From the NCBI RefSeq assembly GCF_014197145.1, contig NZ_JACIEZ010000002.1, positions 744,001-808,000 of the forward strand: a stretch of 64,000 nt of DNA. The letters run 5' to 3'. Shown in pieces: positions 8,505 through 19,173 of the stretch (within the stretch, counting starts at the first letter, position 1; every line of letters begins with the position of its first letter). Source of the DNA: Gellertiella hungarica. GTDB taxonomy: Bacteria; Pseudomonadota; Alphaproteobacteria; Rhizobiales; Rhizobiaceae. The notes under the pieces are model-generated. The model did not search any database. It saw only the letters and a list, made by a program, of their open reading frames with translations, and had not been told where the DNA came from. The translations under genes were made by a program, and so were the position numbers.

Positions 8505-8518
8505 TTGATTCAGATCAA
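8505..8518. promoter_or_regulatory. FNR/FixK-type box at the ctaC start
   Basis: The sequence TTGAT-TCAG-ATCAA is a perfect match to the TTGAT-N4-ATCAA consensus bound by FNR/FixK/FnrN regulators. It ends 20 bases before the ctaC start codon, with the ribosome-binding site (GAGGGAG) in between. Activating sites normally sit about 40 bases upstream of the transcription start, so this position fits repression of the aa3 oxidase under low oxygen better than activation. That reading is inferred. Confidence 0.7.
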
Positions 8519-8538
8519 GCGCATGAGGGAGATACGTT

Positions 8539-9423
8539 GTGATTAACAAGGCTTCTGCGGCACTGGCCTCGCTTGCCTCGCTGCTTTTTGCTTCCGGCGC
8601 CTATGCCGACCAACCCAAACCGTGGCAGATGGGCCTGCAAGAGGCCGCAAGCCCCGTCATGGCCGACATCCGCTGGTTCGAACAGTATACGCTGTGGTTC
8701 ATCGTGCCCATCACGCTGTTCGTACTGCTGCTTCTTGTCGTTGTTGTGGTGAAGTTCCGCGCCGGGGCAAACCCCGTTCCCTCGAAGACGAGCCACAACA
8801 CGGCCATCGAAGTGGTCTGGACCGTCGGCCCGGTCATCGTGCTGCTGTTCCTCGCCGTTCCCTCCTTCAAGCTCCTCAACAAGGAGCTGGTGCTTCCCGA
8901 AAAGCCCGACGTCACCGTCAAGGCGACGGCCACCCAGTGGCTGTGGAGCTACGAGTACCAGATGGAAAACCCGGTTTCCTTCGACAGCTACATGCTGAAG
9001 GAAGAAGACCGCGCCGCTGCCGGCAAGACCGACATGGCGCGCTACCCGCGCCTGCTCGCGGCCGACAACGAACTGGTCCTGCCGGTCGGCAAGTCCGTTC
9101 GCATGCTCGTCACCGCCGCCCCGACCGACGTGATCCACGCCTTCGCCCTGCCGGCCTTCGGCGTGAAGATCGACGCCGTGCCCGGCCGCCTGAACGAGAC
9201 CTGGTTCGTCGCCGAGAAGGAAGGCCTCTACTACGGCCAGTGTTCCGAGCTCTGTGGCAAGGACCACTCCTTCATGCCGATCGCGATCCGCGTGGTTTCC
9301 GAAGACAAGTACAAGACCTGGCTGGCTGCTGCCGGTTCCGATCTTGCCAAGGCGAACAAGGACCTGATGGCTGCCACGGACGGGCCGGCCACTGTCAATG
9401 TCGCCCAGAATACCGCTCAGTAA
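8539..9423 (+). CDS. ctaC: cytochrome c oxidase (aa3) subunit II
   Basis: Subunit II accepts electrons from cytochrome c through the binuclear CuA centre and passes them to heme a in subunit I. The 294-residue protein begins at GTG. It has a signal peptide (ending near AYA, residue 23), two transmembrane helices (about 52-72 and 92-112) and a periplasmic cupredoxin domain. The CuA ligands are all present: His199, Cys234, Glu236, Cys238, His242 and Met245, in the CSELCGKDHSFM motif. The tryptophan-rich TQWLWSYEY segment for electron entry is intact. It is the first gene of the cta operon and lies directly downstream of an FNR-type box. Confidence 0.97.
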   Translation: MINKASAALASLASLLFASGAYADQPKPWQMGLQEAASPVMADIRWFEQYTLWFIVPITLFVLLLLVVVVVKFRAGANPVPSKTSHNTAIEVVWTVGPVIVLLFLAVPSFKLLNKELVLPEKPDVTVKATATQWLWSYEYQMENPVSFDSYMLKEEDRAAAGKTDMARYPRLLAADNELVLPVGKSVRMLVTAAPTDVIHAFALPAFGVKIDAVPGRLNETWFVAEKEGLYYGQCSELCGKDHSFMPIAIRVVSEDKYKTWLAAAGSDLAKANKDLMAATDGPATVNVAQNTAQ

Positions 9424-9436
9424 TCCCTAGGAGTGA

Positions 9437-11125
<1,689 letters not shown>

Positions 11126-11139
11126 GATCGAAAGACAAG

Positions 11140-11165
11140 CCGGACGCCGCACCCGCGGCGTCCGG
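11140..11165 (+). other. strong hairpin between ctaD and ctaB
   Basis: CCGGACGCCGC and GCGGCGTCCGG form a perfect 11-bp stem with an ACCC loop, 15 bases after the ctaD stop. No T-tract follows, so it is not a classical terminator. It could stabilise the upstream ctaCD message or reduce read-through into the assembly genes. Confidence 0.6.
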
Positions 11166-11208
11166 ATCTTCAAGGGGATGACCCCGCGCTTGAAAGACGA
11201 GTAAGGTA

Positions 11209-12162
11209 ATGACGGTTCTGGAAAATCACGACGAAGGCCTCAGCGACAACGGCGTACGCCTGTCGGAAGCGGGCGCGCGTGACTTTTTTGAGCTGTTGAA
11301 GCCGCGCGTGATGTCGCTCGTGGTCTTCACCGCCTTTGCCGGGCTGGTGCTGGCCCCCGGTGCGCTGAACCCGATGCTGGCGGCCATCGCCATCCTGTGC
11401 ATCGCGGTCGGCGCGGGTGCCTCCGGTGCGCTCAACATGTGGTACGATGCCGATATCGATGCGGTGATGACCCGCACCGCCCGCCGGCCGATCCCGGCCG
11501 GAAAGGTGACCGGCGAGGAAGCGCTCGCCTTCGGCATCGCGCTCTCCTGCTTTTCGGTCGGCATCCTCGGCCTGGCGGTCAACTGGCTTTCGGCCGGGCT
11601 GCTCGCCTTCACGATCTTCTTCTATGCCGTCATCTACACCATGTGGCTGAAGCGCTGGACCCCGCAGAACATCGTCATCGGCGGTGCGGCAGGCGCATTC
11701 CCGCCCATGATCGGCTATGCGGCCGTGACCGGAACCGTCTCCATCGACAGCGTCATCCTGTTCATGATCATCTTCCTCTGGACGCCGGCCCATTTCTGGG
11801 CGCTTGCTTTGTTCAAGATGCGTGATTACGGCGCGGTCGGCGTGCCCATGCTGCCGAACGTGGCCGGCGAGGGGCCGACCAAGGTGCAGATCGTGGTTTA
11901 TGCGGTGCTCACGGCGCTCTGTTCGGTCATTCCGTCCTTCCGCGGGACGGCAAGCCTGGGCTACGGCCTGTTTGCCGCGGTGCTCGGCATTCTTTTCGTC
12001 TGGTATGCCCTGAAGGTCTACCGCATGCCCGAGGGCGACGAGAAGATGGTGCCGGCCAAGAAGATGTTCGCCTATTCCATCCTCTATCTGTTCGCGATCT
12101 TCTCGGCCCTCATGGCCGATCACGTGATCCGCGCTTATGGCGTTACCGGAGGTGCCTTCTGA
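11209..12162 (+). CDS. ctaB: protoheme IX farnesyltransferase (heme O synthase)
   Basis: CtaB transfers a farnesyl group to protoheme IX to make heme O, the precursor of the heme a needed by the oxidase encoded just upstream. The 317-residue protein is a UbiA-family prenyltransferase with about nine transmembrane helices. The first aspartate motif is [20 protein letters not shown] (about residues 77-96), and the second conserved loop is [20 protein letters not shown] (about 196-215). It overlaps the next small gene by one base (TGATG), so translation is probably coupled. Confidence 0.97.
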   Translation: MTVLENHDEGLSDNGVRLSEAGARDFFELLKPRVMSLVVFTAFAGLVLAPGALNPMLAAIAILCIAVGAGASGALNMWYDADIDAVMTRTARRPIPAGKVTGEEALAFGIALSCFSVGILGLAVNWLSAGLLAFTIFFYAVIYTMWLKRWTPQNIVIGGAAGAFPPMIGYAAVTGTVSIDSVILFMIIFLWTPAHFWALALFKMRDYGAVGVPMLPNVAGEGPTKVQIVVYAVLTALCSVIPSFRGTASLGYGLFAAVLGILFVWYALKVYRMPEGDEKMVPAKKMFAYSILYLFAIFSALMADHVIRAYGVTGGAF

Positions 12163-12299
12163 TGGATACCGTCAAGATGACCGAGGCGCAGCGCAAGTCC
12201 CGCCGCAACCGCAACGTGGCGCTCGGCCTGGCGCTGGCCGGCCTCGTGGTTCTGTTCTACGTCATGACCTGGGCAAAGCTGGGGGCGTTCCATGGCTGA
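12162..12299 (+). CDS. ctaF: small CtaF/CoxF-type membrane protein
   Basis: This 45-residue frame is easily missed. It starts [18 protein letters not shown], a basic cytoplasmic tail, followed by one transmembrane helix (about residues 19-37) ending near [10 protein letters not shown]. Its ATG overlaps the ctaB stop and its own 3' end overlaps the ctaG start by eight bases, so it is embedded in the operon by translational coupling. Rhizobial aa3 operons carry a similar small single-helix gene between ctaB and ctaG (called coxF/ctaF). Its exact role in oxidase assembly is not established by sequence. Confidence 0.85.
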   Translation: MDTVKMTEAQRKSRRNRNVALGLALAGLVVLFYVMTWAKLGAFHG

Positions 12300-12897
12300 G
12301 ATTCCGGCACCGGCGCAAGGCCCGAAGGGCCGCAACAACGGCATGACCGTGGCCGTCTGCCTCGCCTTCGTCGCGGGCATGGTCGGCATGTCCTATGCCG
12401 CGGTTCCGCTCTATCGCATGTTCTGCGAGTTCACCGGCTACAACGGCACCACCCAGAGGGTGGAGCAGGTATCCGACGTGGTGCTCGACCGCGATATCAC
12501 CGTGTCCTTCGATCCCAATGTCGCAGCCGGCCTGCCGTGGGAATTCAAGGCCGTCCAGCGTGAAGTCACCATGAAGATCGGCGAAACGGTCCAGGTCGAC
12601 TTCACGATCCACAACGATACCGACAAGCCCACCGTCGGCCAGGCGCGCTTCAACGTGACGCCCATGCAGGCCGCGGCCTATTTCAACAAGGTCCAGTGCT
12701 TCTGCTTCGAACGGACCGAGCTGAAACCGGGCGAGTCGCGCGAAATGCCGGTCGTCTTCTACATCGATCCCGAAATCGTCAAACATGTCGAGACGGACTC
12801 GATCGGAACGATCACCCTGTCCTACACCTTCTATCCGCAGGACGACAAACCCGTCGCCCAGAACGCGGTGAAGGCGGAAGGCCAGAAACAACTTTGA
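12292..12897 (+). CDS. ctaG: cytochrome c oxidase assembly protein CtaG (Cox11 family)
   Basis: Cox11/CtaG delivers copper to the CuB site of subunit I. The 201-residue protein has one N-terminal transmembrane helix (about 20-40, preceding [16 protein letters not shown]) and a periplasmic immunoglobulin-like domain. The copper-binding motif [14 protein letters not shown] (about residues 136-149) is intact, as is the additional cysteine of the MFC segment after the helix. Its start overlaps ctaF by eight bases and ctaE follows 61 bases later. Confidence 0.97.
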   Translation: MAEIPAPAQGPKGRNNGMTVAVCLAFVAGMVGMSYAAVPLYRMFCEFTGYNGTTQRVEQVSDVVLDRDITVSFDPNVAAGLPWEFKAVQREVTMKIGETVQVDFTIHNDTDKPTVGQARFNVTPMQAAAYFNKVQCFCFERTELKPGESREMPVVFYIDPEIVKHVETDSIGTITLSYTFYPQDDKPVAQNAVKAEGQKQL

Positions 12898-12958
12898 GAG
12901 AGAGGCGGCCGGGCGACCGGGCGCATCAGGGAAAGCAAGACATTCGGGGATAGCTGCA

Positions 12959-13837
12959 ATGGCTGATGCTCATCAGAAACACCATGACTACCACATTATC
13001 GATCCCAGCCCGTGGCCATTCCTCGGCTCTGTCGGCGCCTTCGTGATGGCGCTCGGCGGCGTCGGCTACATGCGCTACCTGTCGGGTGGATCCTTCAAGC
13101 TGTTCGGTCTTGAGCTCGCCCATCCGTGGCTGTTCTTCATCGGCCTGGCGCTGGTGCTCTACACCATGTTCGGCTGGTGGTCGGATACCGTCAAGGAAGC
13201 CAACGAAGGTCACCATACCCGCGTGGTCTCCCTGCACCTGCGCTATGGCATGATCATGTTCATCGCGTCGGAAGTGATGTTCTTCGTCGCCTGGTTCTGG
13301 GCCTTCTTCGATGCCAGCATCTATGCCGGCGAGGCGATCCAGGTCTCGCGCGTCGAGTTCACCGGCGGTCACTGGCCGCCGAAGGGCATCGAGGTTCTCG
13401 ATCCCTGGCACCTGCCGCTCTACAACACCGTCATCCTGCTGCTGTCCGGCACGACCGTTACCTGGGCGCACCATGCGCTGCTGCACGGCGACCGCAAGGG
13501 TCTCGTCCGCGGCCTGCTGCTGACCGTGCTGCTCGGCGTGCTCTTCTCCTTCGTTCAGGGCTACGAGTATGTCCACGCTCCGTTCGACTTCAAGAACTCG
13601 ATCTACGGCGCGACCTTCTTCATGGCCACCGGTTTCCACGGCTTCCACGTTCTCGTCGGCACCATCTTCCTGCTGGTCTGCCTGCTGCGTGCGCTGAAGG
13701 GCGATTTCACCCCGAAGCAGCACTTCGGCTTCGAGGCCGCCGCCTGGTACTGGCATTTCGTCGACGTGGTTTGGCTGTTCCTCTTCTTCTCCATCTACAT
13801 CTGGGGTGGCTGGGGCGCACCGCTCTCGCACGGCTGA
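12959..13837 (+). CDS. ctaE: cytochrome c oxidase (aa3) subunit III
   Basis: Subunit III stabilises the oxidase core and keeps the proton uptake path working. The 292-residue protein has the seven-helix pattern of the family, with [29 protein letters not shown]-type sequence at about 80-108 (containing the membrane glutamate) and the C-terminal [20 protein letters not shown] block. It closes the oxidase structural operon, and a hairpin terminator follows 23 bases after the stop. Confidence 0.97.
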   Translation: MADAHQKHHDYHIIDPSPWPFLGSVGAFVMALGGVGYMRYLSGGSFKLFGLELAHPWLFFIGLALVLYTMFGWWSDTVKEANEGHHTRVVSLHLRYGMIMFIASEVMFFVAWFWAFFDASIYAGEAIQVSRVEFTGGHWPPKGIEVLDPWHLPLYNTVILLLSGTTVTWAHHALLHGDRKGLVRGLLLTVLLGVLFSFVQGYEYVHAPFDFKNSIYGATFFMATGFHGFHVLVGTIFLLVCLLRALKGDFTPKQHFGFEAAAWYWHFVDVVWLFLFFSIYIWGGWGAPLSHG

Positions 13838-13860
13838 GCGGGATCATCGATACAAAACGG

Positions 13861-13888
13861 AAATGGCGGTCTTCGGGCCGCCATTTTC
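13861..13888 (+). terminator. terminator after ctaE
   Basis: AAATGGCGG and CCGCCATTT form a 9-bp stem followed by a short T-run (TTTTC). It lies 23 bases past the ctaE stop and probably ends most transcripts of the oxidase operon. Confidence 0.65.
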
Positions 13889-14013
13889 GCATGGCGCAAC
13901 CGCCGGATGCGACAATCACGCGGTTGCCACGCCTGAAGCAGGGGCCTATCTAGGGTCCCACGCAAATGGCCGCACGCCCGGACCGACCGGGCGAAGCCAG
14001 CGAGGAGATGCGC

Positions 14014-14397
14014 ATGACCGAAGACAACGCCCACTATCCGCCCGTCGATCCCTATACCACGGGCCTGCTCGGCCGCTGCCCGCGCTGCGGCAACGGCAAT
14101 CTCTTCCAGGGCATGCTGAAGGTCGCGCCCCGCTGCAATGCCTGCGGGCTCGACTATTCCTTCGTCGATGCCGGAGACGGCCCGGTGGTTTTCGTCATGC
14201 TGATCGTCGGCTTCGTCCTGATGGGGCTGGCGCTGTGGCTGGAATTCACCTTCTCGCCGCCGGTCTGGCTGCATATCGTGCTCTGGGGGCCGATCAGCGT
14301 CGGCATGGTCATCATCGTCCAGCGGATGGTGAAGGGGCTCCTGATTTCGCTGCAGTACAAGAATAATGCCGGCCAGGGAACGATCGACCGTGGCTGA
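14014..14397 (+). CDS. DUF983 family membrane protein
   Basis: The protein of about 127 residues begins with a zinc-ribbon-like segment: GRCPRCGNGNLF and APRCNACGLDYSF supply two CxxC pairs. Two transmembrane helices follow (about 60-80 and 87-107). This is the DUF983 family, found next to aa3 oxidase genes in alphaproteobacteria and thought to aid respiratory assembly, without a proven activity. ATG 14014 has a good ribosome-binding site (GAGGAG, six bases). The frame is open upstream to 13966. It overlaps the SURF1 gene. Confidence 0.85.
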   Translation: MTEDNAHYPPVDPYTTGLLGRCPRCGNGNLFQGMLKVAPRCNACGLDYSFVDAGDGPVVFVMLIVGFVLMGLALWLEFTFSPPVWLHIVLWGPISVGMVIIVQRMVKGLLISLQYKNNAGQGTIDRG

Positions 14398-15130
14398 TCC
14401 CGCCGCCAAGCCGAAGCGGAAGCCCGGCCTGCTGACCGCCCTTGGCGTGCTGGTGGCGCTAGCCATCCTTCTGTCGCTCGGCACCTGGCAGGTGGAGCGG
14501 CTCTACTGGAAGGAAGGGCTCCTCGCCGAGCTCGACCGGCGCATTCACGCACCGCCGGAAAAGCTTGCCGACATCGAGGCGCTGGCGCGCTCCGGCGGCG
14601 ACGTGGATTACCGCCCCACCGAGGCGACCGGCCGTTTCGACAACAGCAGCGAGCGGCATTTTCTCGCCACCTGGCGGGGGCAGAGCGGCTTCTACATCTA
14701 TACCCCGCTGACCCTTGCCGATGGCCGCAGCCTTTTCGTCAATCGCGGTTTCGTCCCTTATGAAAACAAGGAGCCGGAAAAACGCGTGCTGGGCCAGCTG
14801 ACCGATATCGTGACGGTGAGGGGCCTTGCCCGGGCGCGCCTTTCGGAAAAGCCGGGTTCACTGGTGCCTGACAATGATCTCGCGAAGAACATCTTCTACT
14901 GGAAGGACCTCGATGCCATGGCTTCGAGCACCGGTCTCGATCCGGCGAGGGTGCTGCCCTTCTTCCTCGATGCGGATGCGACGCCCAATCCCGCCGGCTT
15001 CCCCATCGGCGGCGTGACGATGGTGGAGCTGCCGAACAACCACCTGCAATATGCGGTTACCTGGTATGGCCTTGCCGCGGCGCTTGCCGCCATCTCCGGC
15101 ATCGCCTGGTGGCGCAGCCGCCAAGCCTGA
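14390..15130 (+). CDS. SURF1 family cytochrome oxidase assembly protein
   Basis: SURF1 (Shy1) assists heme a insertion into subunit I. The product of about 246 residues has an N-terminal helix (LLTALGVLVALAILLSLGTWQVERLYWK) with the conserved GxWQxxR-like motif, a large periplasmic domain (RPTEATGRF, RSLFVNRGFVPYENKEPE) and a C-terminal helix (LQYAVTWYGLAAALAAISGIAWWR) carrying the HxxYAxTWxxL signature. GTG 14390 is preferred because AGGGAA lies about nine bases upstream and it overlaps the DUF983 stop. ATG 14366 is an alternative. Confidence 0.93.
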   Translation: MADPAAKPKRKPGLLTALGVLVALAILLSLGTWQVERLYWKEGLLAELDRRIHAPPEKLADIEALARSGGDVDYRPTEATGRFDNSSERHFLATWRGQSGFYIYTPLTLADGRSLFVNRGFVPYENKEPEKRVLGQLTDIVTVRGLARARLSEKPGSLVPDNDLAKNIFYWKDLDAMASSTGLDPARVLPFFLDADATPNPAGFPIGGVTMVELPNNHLQYAVTWYGLAAALAAISGIAWWRSRQA

Positions 15131-15140
15131 GAACCGCCCG

Positions 15141-15430
15141 GCGCTATTGAAGCATTTGCTTGGATGCGCTAGTTTGAGTGTGGAAGACGGGCTGCAACCC
15201 GCCTTCCACTAAGTCAAGGCAAGAAGTGTATCCGCACGGTCACTATCCAGCCCGTGCGGGTCTTCCTGAGCTCAACCGTGATGCGAACAGGGAATTTGAT
15301 AAATCCCATCGGCGTCACTCCCTCGCTGACAGCAAAGCCCTTGCCTGGGCCGGGGTGGCTCGTCCTCCCCGGTACGCCGGCTGGAACGGCGCTGCTGCTT
15401 CTGCCATCAGCTCTCGCAGCCTCTCACAAC
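15141..15430. repeat. structured intergenic element, copy 1
   Basis: First of two directly repeated, roughly 290-bp elements. It holds a 12-bp hairpin with one mismatch (15180-15209), a second hairpin (CCGCACGG / CCGTGCGG, near 15231-15263), and a 105-bp 3' block (15326-15430) that is identical to the block in copy 2. Short open frames cross it on both strands, but none has a ribosome-binding site and the predicted peptides differ between copies outside the shared block. Confidence 0.75.
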
Positions 15431-15493
15431 ATCAGAAAATAGAAAAGTAGAATAAAATGAAATAAAGTGCGAACCATGCCTCGCCCGCCTCAG

Positions 15494-15782
15494 GCGCCTA
15501 TTGAAGCATCTGCTTGAATGCGCTAGGTTCAGGGTGGAAGGCGGGCTGCTACCCGCCTTCCACTTCGTTTAAGTTAGAACTTCAACCCGCACGGTCACTA
15601 TCCAGCCCGTGCGGGTTTTCTCTAACTTGAACGTGATGCGAACCGGGATTTTGAAACCCATCTGCGTCGTTCCCTTACTGACAGCAAAGCCCTTGCCTGG
15701 GCCGGGGTGGCTCGTCCTCCCCGGTACGCCGGCTGGAACGGCGCTGCTGCTTCTGCCATCAGCTCTCGCAGCCTCTCACAAC
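15494..15782. repeat. structured intergenic element, copy 2
   Basis: Second copy, offset by 352 bp. The first hairpin is a perfect 12-bp stem (15534-15563). The second (15584-15617) is a perfect 11-bp stem inside an outer AAGTTAGA / TCTAACTT stem and is followed by TTTTC, so it could work as a terminator. The 3' block 15678-15782 matches copy 1 over all 105 bases. Hairpin arms are better conserved as pairs than as sequence, which suggests an RNA structure. Confidence 0.75.
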
Positions 15783-15915
15783 CCTTATCTTAAGAAAAGT
15801 AGAAAATACGAATGGAACGGTGTCGTCCGACTCGCTTGCAGAGGCGGCGTCGAAATCCCATTTTCCTTTTCGCCGGATGTGATAGATCCTGCGCATCATT
15901 CGAAGGACCGCACGC

Positions 15916-16935
15916 ATGAATGCCATGACCAAGCCTCCGCTCACCATTCGCCTTTGTGGCCCGCGCGGCTTTTGCGCCGGCGTGGACCGGGCCATCCAGA
16001 TCGTGGTGCTGGCGTTGAAGGCCTATGGCGCGCCCGTCTATGTCCGGCACGAGATCGTGCACAACCGGTATGTGGTCGAGGGGCTCGAGGCGAAGGGGGC
16101 TGTCTTCGTCGAGGAGCTCGACGAAATACCTGCCGAGCATCGCGGCCAGCCGGTGGTCTTCTCCGCCCATGGCGTGCCGAAATCCGTGCCGGAAGATGCG
16201 GTTGCCCGCAATCTCTTCTATCTCGACGCCACATGCCCGCTGGTCTCCAAGGTGCACAAGCAGGCCATGCGCCACCAACGCCTCGGACGCCATGTGGTGC
16301 TGATCGGCCATGCCGGCCACCCCGAGGTGATCGGCACGATGGGCCAGCTGCCGGAAGGCTCCGTGTCCCTCATCGAAACCGTGGAGGATGTGGACCGCTA
16401 CGAGCCCGTGGACCCCGATAATCTCGGCTATGTCACCCAGACCACGCTTTCGGTCGACGATACCGCGGGCGTGATCGCCCGGCTGCAGGAGCGTTTTCCG
16501 AACCTGACGGCGCCTTCCGCCGACAGCATCTGCTACGCCACCACCAACCGCCAGGAGGCGGTGAAACAGGCCGCGCCCGGTTGCGATCTCTTCCTCATTG
16601 TCGGCGCCCCCAACTCGTCCAACTCCAAGCGGCTGGTCGAGGTGGCCCTGCGGGCAGGGGCAAGGCAATCGCTGCTCGTCCAGCGCGCCGCCGAGATCGA
16701 CTGGGACAATCTGGGCCCGATCGCAACGGTCGGTCTTTCGGCAGGGGCTTCCGCACCGGAGGTGATCGTCAACGAGATCATCGAGGCCTTCCGCGAGCGC
16801 TTCGACGCCCGGGTGGAGCTCGCCGATACGGTGGAGGAAAACGAGCATTTCCTCGTCAACCGGGAGCTGCGCGGCATCGAGCTCACTGCGGCCGACATGG
16901 CCTTCGTCAATGGCGAGGGCGCGTCGCGGGTCTGA
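15916..16935 (+). CDS. ispH: 4-hydroxy-3-methylbut-2-enyl diphosphate reductase
   Basis: IspH performs the last step of the MEP isoprenoid pathway, reducing HMBPP to IPP and DMAPP with an iron-sulfur cluster. The 339-residue protein carries the three cluster cysteines Cys20 ([10 protein letters not shown]), Cys107 ([12 protein letters not shown]) and Cys206 ([11 protein letters not shown]). Substrate-binding histidines are visible in VRHEIVHN and FSAHGVP, and the [11 protein letters not shown] serine/asparagine motif is present. Length is normal. It heads the ispH-thrB-rnhA cluster. Confidence 0.97.
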   Translation: MNAMTKPPLTIRLCGPRGFCAGVDRAIQIVVLALKAYGAPVYVRHEIVHNRYVVEGLEAKGAVFVEELDEIPAEHRGQPVVFSAHGVPKSVPEDAVARNLFYLDATCPLVSKVHKQAMRHQRLGRHVVLIGHAGHPEVIGTMGQLPEGSVSLIETVEDVDRYEPVDPDNLGYVTQTTLSVDDTAGVIARLQERFPNLTAPSADSICYATTNRQEAVKQAAPGCDLFLIVGAPNSSNSKRLVEVALRAGARQSLLVQRAAEIDWDNLGPIATVGLSAGASAPEVIVNEIIEAFRERFDARVELADTVEENEHFLVNRELRGIELTAADMAFVNGEGASRV

Positions 16936-17053
16936 TCGCGACTGGCCCGATTGCGCCAGAATAGCTGTGGCTTTGGCGCGGCGCGGGTAGTTTTCAAAGC
17001 GGGCTTTGCGCTAAGGATTGTCCCAGAACCGAACGACCAGATGGGAAGCCGAC

Positions 17054-18016
17054 GTGGCCGTCTATACCGATATCAGCGAGGATGATCTCAAGCACTTCAT
17101 TGCGGCCTATGATGCCGGGGAGCTGCTGTCCTACAAGGGCATCGCCGAGGGCGTCGAGAACTCCAACTTCCTGCTCCATACCACGAAGTTCCCGCTGATC
17201 CTGACGCTTTACGAAAAGCGGGTAGACCGCAACGACCTGCCGTTCTTCCTCGGCCTGATGCAGCATCTGGCGGCCCGCGGCCTGTCCTGCCCGCTTCCGC
17301 TGCCGCGCAGGGACGGCGCGCTTCTCGGCGAACTGTCCGGGCGTCCGGCGGCGCTCATTTCCTTCCTGGAGGGCATGTGGCTGCGCAAGCCCGAGGCGAA
17401 GCATTGCCGGGAGGTGGGCAAGGCGCTCGCCGCCATGCATCTCGCGGGCGAGGGCTTCGAGATCCGCCGCCCGAACGCGCTCTCGCTGGCCGGCTGGCGC
17501 GAGCTCTGGGACAAGTCCGAGGCCCGCGCCGACGAGGTGGAGAAGGGCCTTTCCGCCGAAATCCGCGGCGAGATGGCGGACCTCGAGGCGCACTGGTCGA
17601 AGGATCTTCCGGCCGGCGTCATCCATGCGGATCTTTTCCCGGACAATGTCTTCTTCATCGGCGACCAGCTTTCCGGCCTCATCGATTTCTACTTCGCCTG
17701 CAACGACCTCCTGGCCTACGACGTCTCCATCTGCCTCAATGCCTGGTGCTTCGAGAAGGATGGGTCCTACAACATCACCAAGGGCAAGGCTCTCATCGAG
17801 GGCTACCAGTCGGTGCGGCCGCTCTCCGCAAGGGAGATGGAGGCGCTTCCGGTGCTGGCGCGCGGATCGGCGCTGCGCTTCTTCCTGACGCGGCTTTACG
17901 ACTGGCTGACGACGCCGGCGGGCGCGCTGGTGGTCAAGAAGGACCCGCTCGAATACCTGCGAAAGCTCCGCTTCCACCGGCAGATCCGCTCGACCTCGGA
18001 ATACGGGGCGCTCTGA
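17054..18016 (+). CDS. thrB: homoserine kinase (ThrB, aminoglycoside-phosphotransferase fold)
   Basis: This enzyme phosphorylates L-homoserine with ATP in threonine synthesis. It belongs to the kinase-like (APH-fold) homoserine kinase family used by rhizobia and pseudomonads, not the GHMP family of enterics. The product of about 320 residues starts [20 protein letters not shown] from GTG 17054 (GGGAAG just upstream). The ATP lobe has [15 protein letters not shown], and the catalytic loop is [13 protein letters not shown] with the [13 protein letters not shown] metal-binding segment. thrC, the next enzyme of the pathway, is in the same window near 38-39 kb. Confidence 0.95.
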   Translation: MAVYTDISEDDLKHFIAAYDAGELLSYKGIAEGVENSNFLLHTTKFPLILTLYEKRVDRNDLPFFLGLMQHLAARGLSCPLPLPRRDGALLGELSGRPAALISFLEGMWLRKPEAKHCREVGKALAAMHLAGEGFEIRRPNALSLAGWRELWDKSEARADEVEKGLSAEIRGEMADLEAHWSKDLPAGVIHADLFPDNVFFIGDQLSGLIDFYFACNDLLAYDVSICLNAWCFEKDGSYNITKGKALIEGYQSVRPLSAREMEALPVLARGSALRFFLTRLYDWLTTPAGALVVKKDPLEYLRKLRFHRQIRSTSEYGAL

Positions 18017-18021
18017 CGGCC

Positions 18022-18462
18022 ATGAAGCATGTCGAACTCTACACGGACGGCGCCTGCTCGGGAAATCCCGGCCCCGGAGGCTGGGGGGCGGTGCTGCGCT
18101 ACGGCGATGTGGAGAAGGAACTCTGCGGCGGCGAGGCGGATACCACCAACAACCGCATGGAGCTGATGGCGGCGATCTCGGCGCTCAATGCGCTGAAGAC
18201 GCCCTGCGAGGTCGATCTCTACACCGACAGCGCCTATGTGAAGGACGGGATATCCAAGTGGATCCACGGCTGGAAGAAGAACGGCTGGAAAACCGCCGAC
18301 AAGAAGCCCGTGAAGAATGCAGAGCTGTGGCAGCAGCTCGAAGAGGCGCGCAACCGCCACAAGGTCACCCTCCACTGGGTCAAGGGCCATGCCGGCCACC
18401 CCGAAAACGAGCGCGCCGACGCACTCGCCCGCAAGGGCATGGAGCCGTTCAAGAAGCGGTGA
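18022..18462 (+). CDS. rnhA: ribonuclease HI
   Basis: RNase HI cleaves RNA in RNA-DNA hybrids, removing primers and R-loops. The 146-residue protein has all four catalytic carboxylates: Asp9 ([14 protein letters not shown]), Glu47 (NNRMELMA), Asp69 (YTDSAYV) and Asp133 (NERADALA), plus the active-site histidine His123 ([11 protein letters not shown]). The basic protrusion ([18 protein letters not shown]) that grips the hybrid is present. It starts five bases after the thrB stop. Confidence 0.97.
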   Translation: MKHVELYTDGACSGNPGPGGWGAVLRYGDVEKELCGGEADTTNNRMELMAAISALNALKTPCEVDLYTDSAYVKDGISKWIHGWKKNGWKTADKKPVKNAELWQQLEEARNRHKVTLHWVKGHAGHPENERADALARKGMEPFKKR

Positions 18463-18511
18463 GGGGGCTGGCTGTTTTTCGCTTGAGAAAACGCACCCGG
18501 TCGCGTACTTT

Positions 18512-18527
18512 ATACGGAATTACGTAT
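18512..18527. promoter_or_regulatory. operator-like palindrome before the HigA-like gene
   Basis: ATACG-N6-CGTAT lies 13-28 bases upstream of the antitoxin start, overlapping an AT-rich promoter-like stretch. XRE antitoxins commonly repress their own promoter through such palindromes; that function is inferred here. Confidence 0.5.
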
Positions 18528-18539
18528 ATCGAGTGAAGC

Positions 18540-18863
18540 ATGACCCAGCTTGGCTACGACAACATCTTTGATGCCATCGCCGACGACGATCATGAGGCTG
18601 CGGATCTTCAGTTTCGCGCCGACCTGATGCTGACGCTAAGGCTGATGTTTCAGGAGCGAGGCTGGAAACAGGCGCGAATCTCCGAAGCGCTTGGAATTCC
18701 GCAGCCCCGCGTGAGCGAGTTGATGCGTGGAAAGATCGATCTTTTTTCGGCTGACAAGCTGATCGGTTTGCTGGCGCGAATGCAGGTGCGCATTCGGCCA
18801 CGTTACGATGACGTACAGGGATTTACCTGTGACGTCATTCAGACGCCAGCCGCTTCTGCATGA
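18540..18863 (+). CDS. HigA2-like XRE antitoxin
   Basis: The 107-residue protein matches the HigA2-like XRE class: an N-terminal stretch (FDAIADDDHEAADLQFRADLM) followed by a helix-turn-helix (GWKQARISEALGIPQPRVSELMRGKIDLFSADKLIGLLARM, about 40-80) and an RIRPRYDD end. Partners of this class are normally Gp49/RelE-type toxins encoded just upstream in the same direction. Here the candidate toxin is downstream on the opposite strand and the two genes overlap tail to tail by 29 bases. A palindromic operator precedes it. Confidence 0.85.
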   Translation: MTQLGYDNIFDAIADDDHEAADLQFRADLMLTLRLMFQERGWKQARISEALGIPQPRVSELMRGKIDLFSADKLIGLLARMQVRIRPRYDDVQGFTCDVIQTPAASA

Positions 18864-19173
18864 GACCATAGCGTTCCCGTGCAAGCGCCATGGCCTTGCG
18901 GTCGACACCATTGGTGGTTTTTGTGAAACTGTGCAGGATGAAGACGGTTTCACCAAATTTCGCGCAATAGACCGTCCTGTAGGCTTTCGCCCCATTCTCG
19001 ATCAATTCGATTGCGCCGGTCCCCACCGTTTCAGTCAGATGTTTCCATCGTGAAAAGGGAGCGAGACCCATCTGCACCGCCTGCAGATCAGCGCCGAACT
19101 GCCTCTGGACCGGTTTCGGAAGATCCAGAAACTCTCGCTTGGCGGCCGCGTTGACGAACTCGAACTTTCTCAT
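18835..19173 (-). CDS. phage-derived Gp49-like / HigB-type toxin
   Basis: The 112-residue protein begins MRKFEFVNAAAKREFLDLP and continues with SRWKHLTETVGTGAIELIENG and AYRTVYCAKFGETVFILHSFTKTTNGV, the pattern of Gp49-like RelE-superfamily mRNA interferases. The C-terminal KKT-like element is TKTTNG with basic residues after it. ATG 19173 is chosen; the frame is open further upstream but without coding character. It converges on the HigA-like gene, which means it has its own promoter in the AT-rich 19174-19226 region and is not co-transcribed with the antitoxin. Confidence 0.82.
   Translation of the reverse strand: MRKFEFVNAAAKREFLDLPKPVQRQFGADLQAVQMGLAPFSRWKHLTETVGTGAIELIENGAKAYRTVYCAKFGETVFILHSFTKTTNGVDRKAMALARERYGLMQKRLASE

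Noticed and set aside
15609-15790. Small plus-strand proteins in both copies of the 15-kb element (ending LLLLPSALAASHN)
   Set aside because: Starts fall in the hairpins without a ribosome-binding site, the copies share only the identical DNA block, and an equally open frame exists on the other strand.
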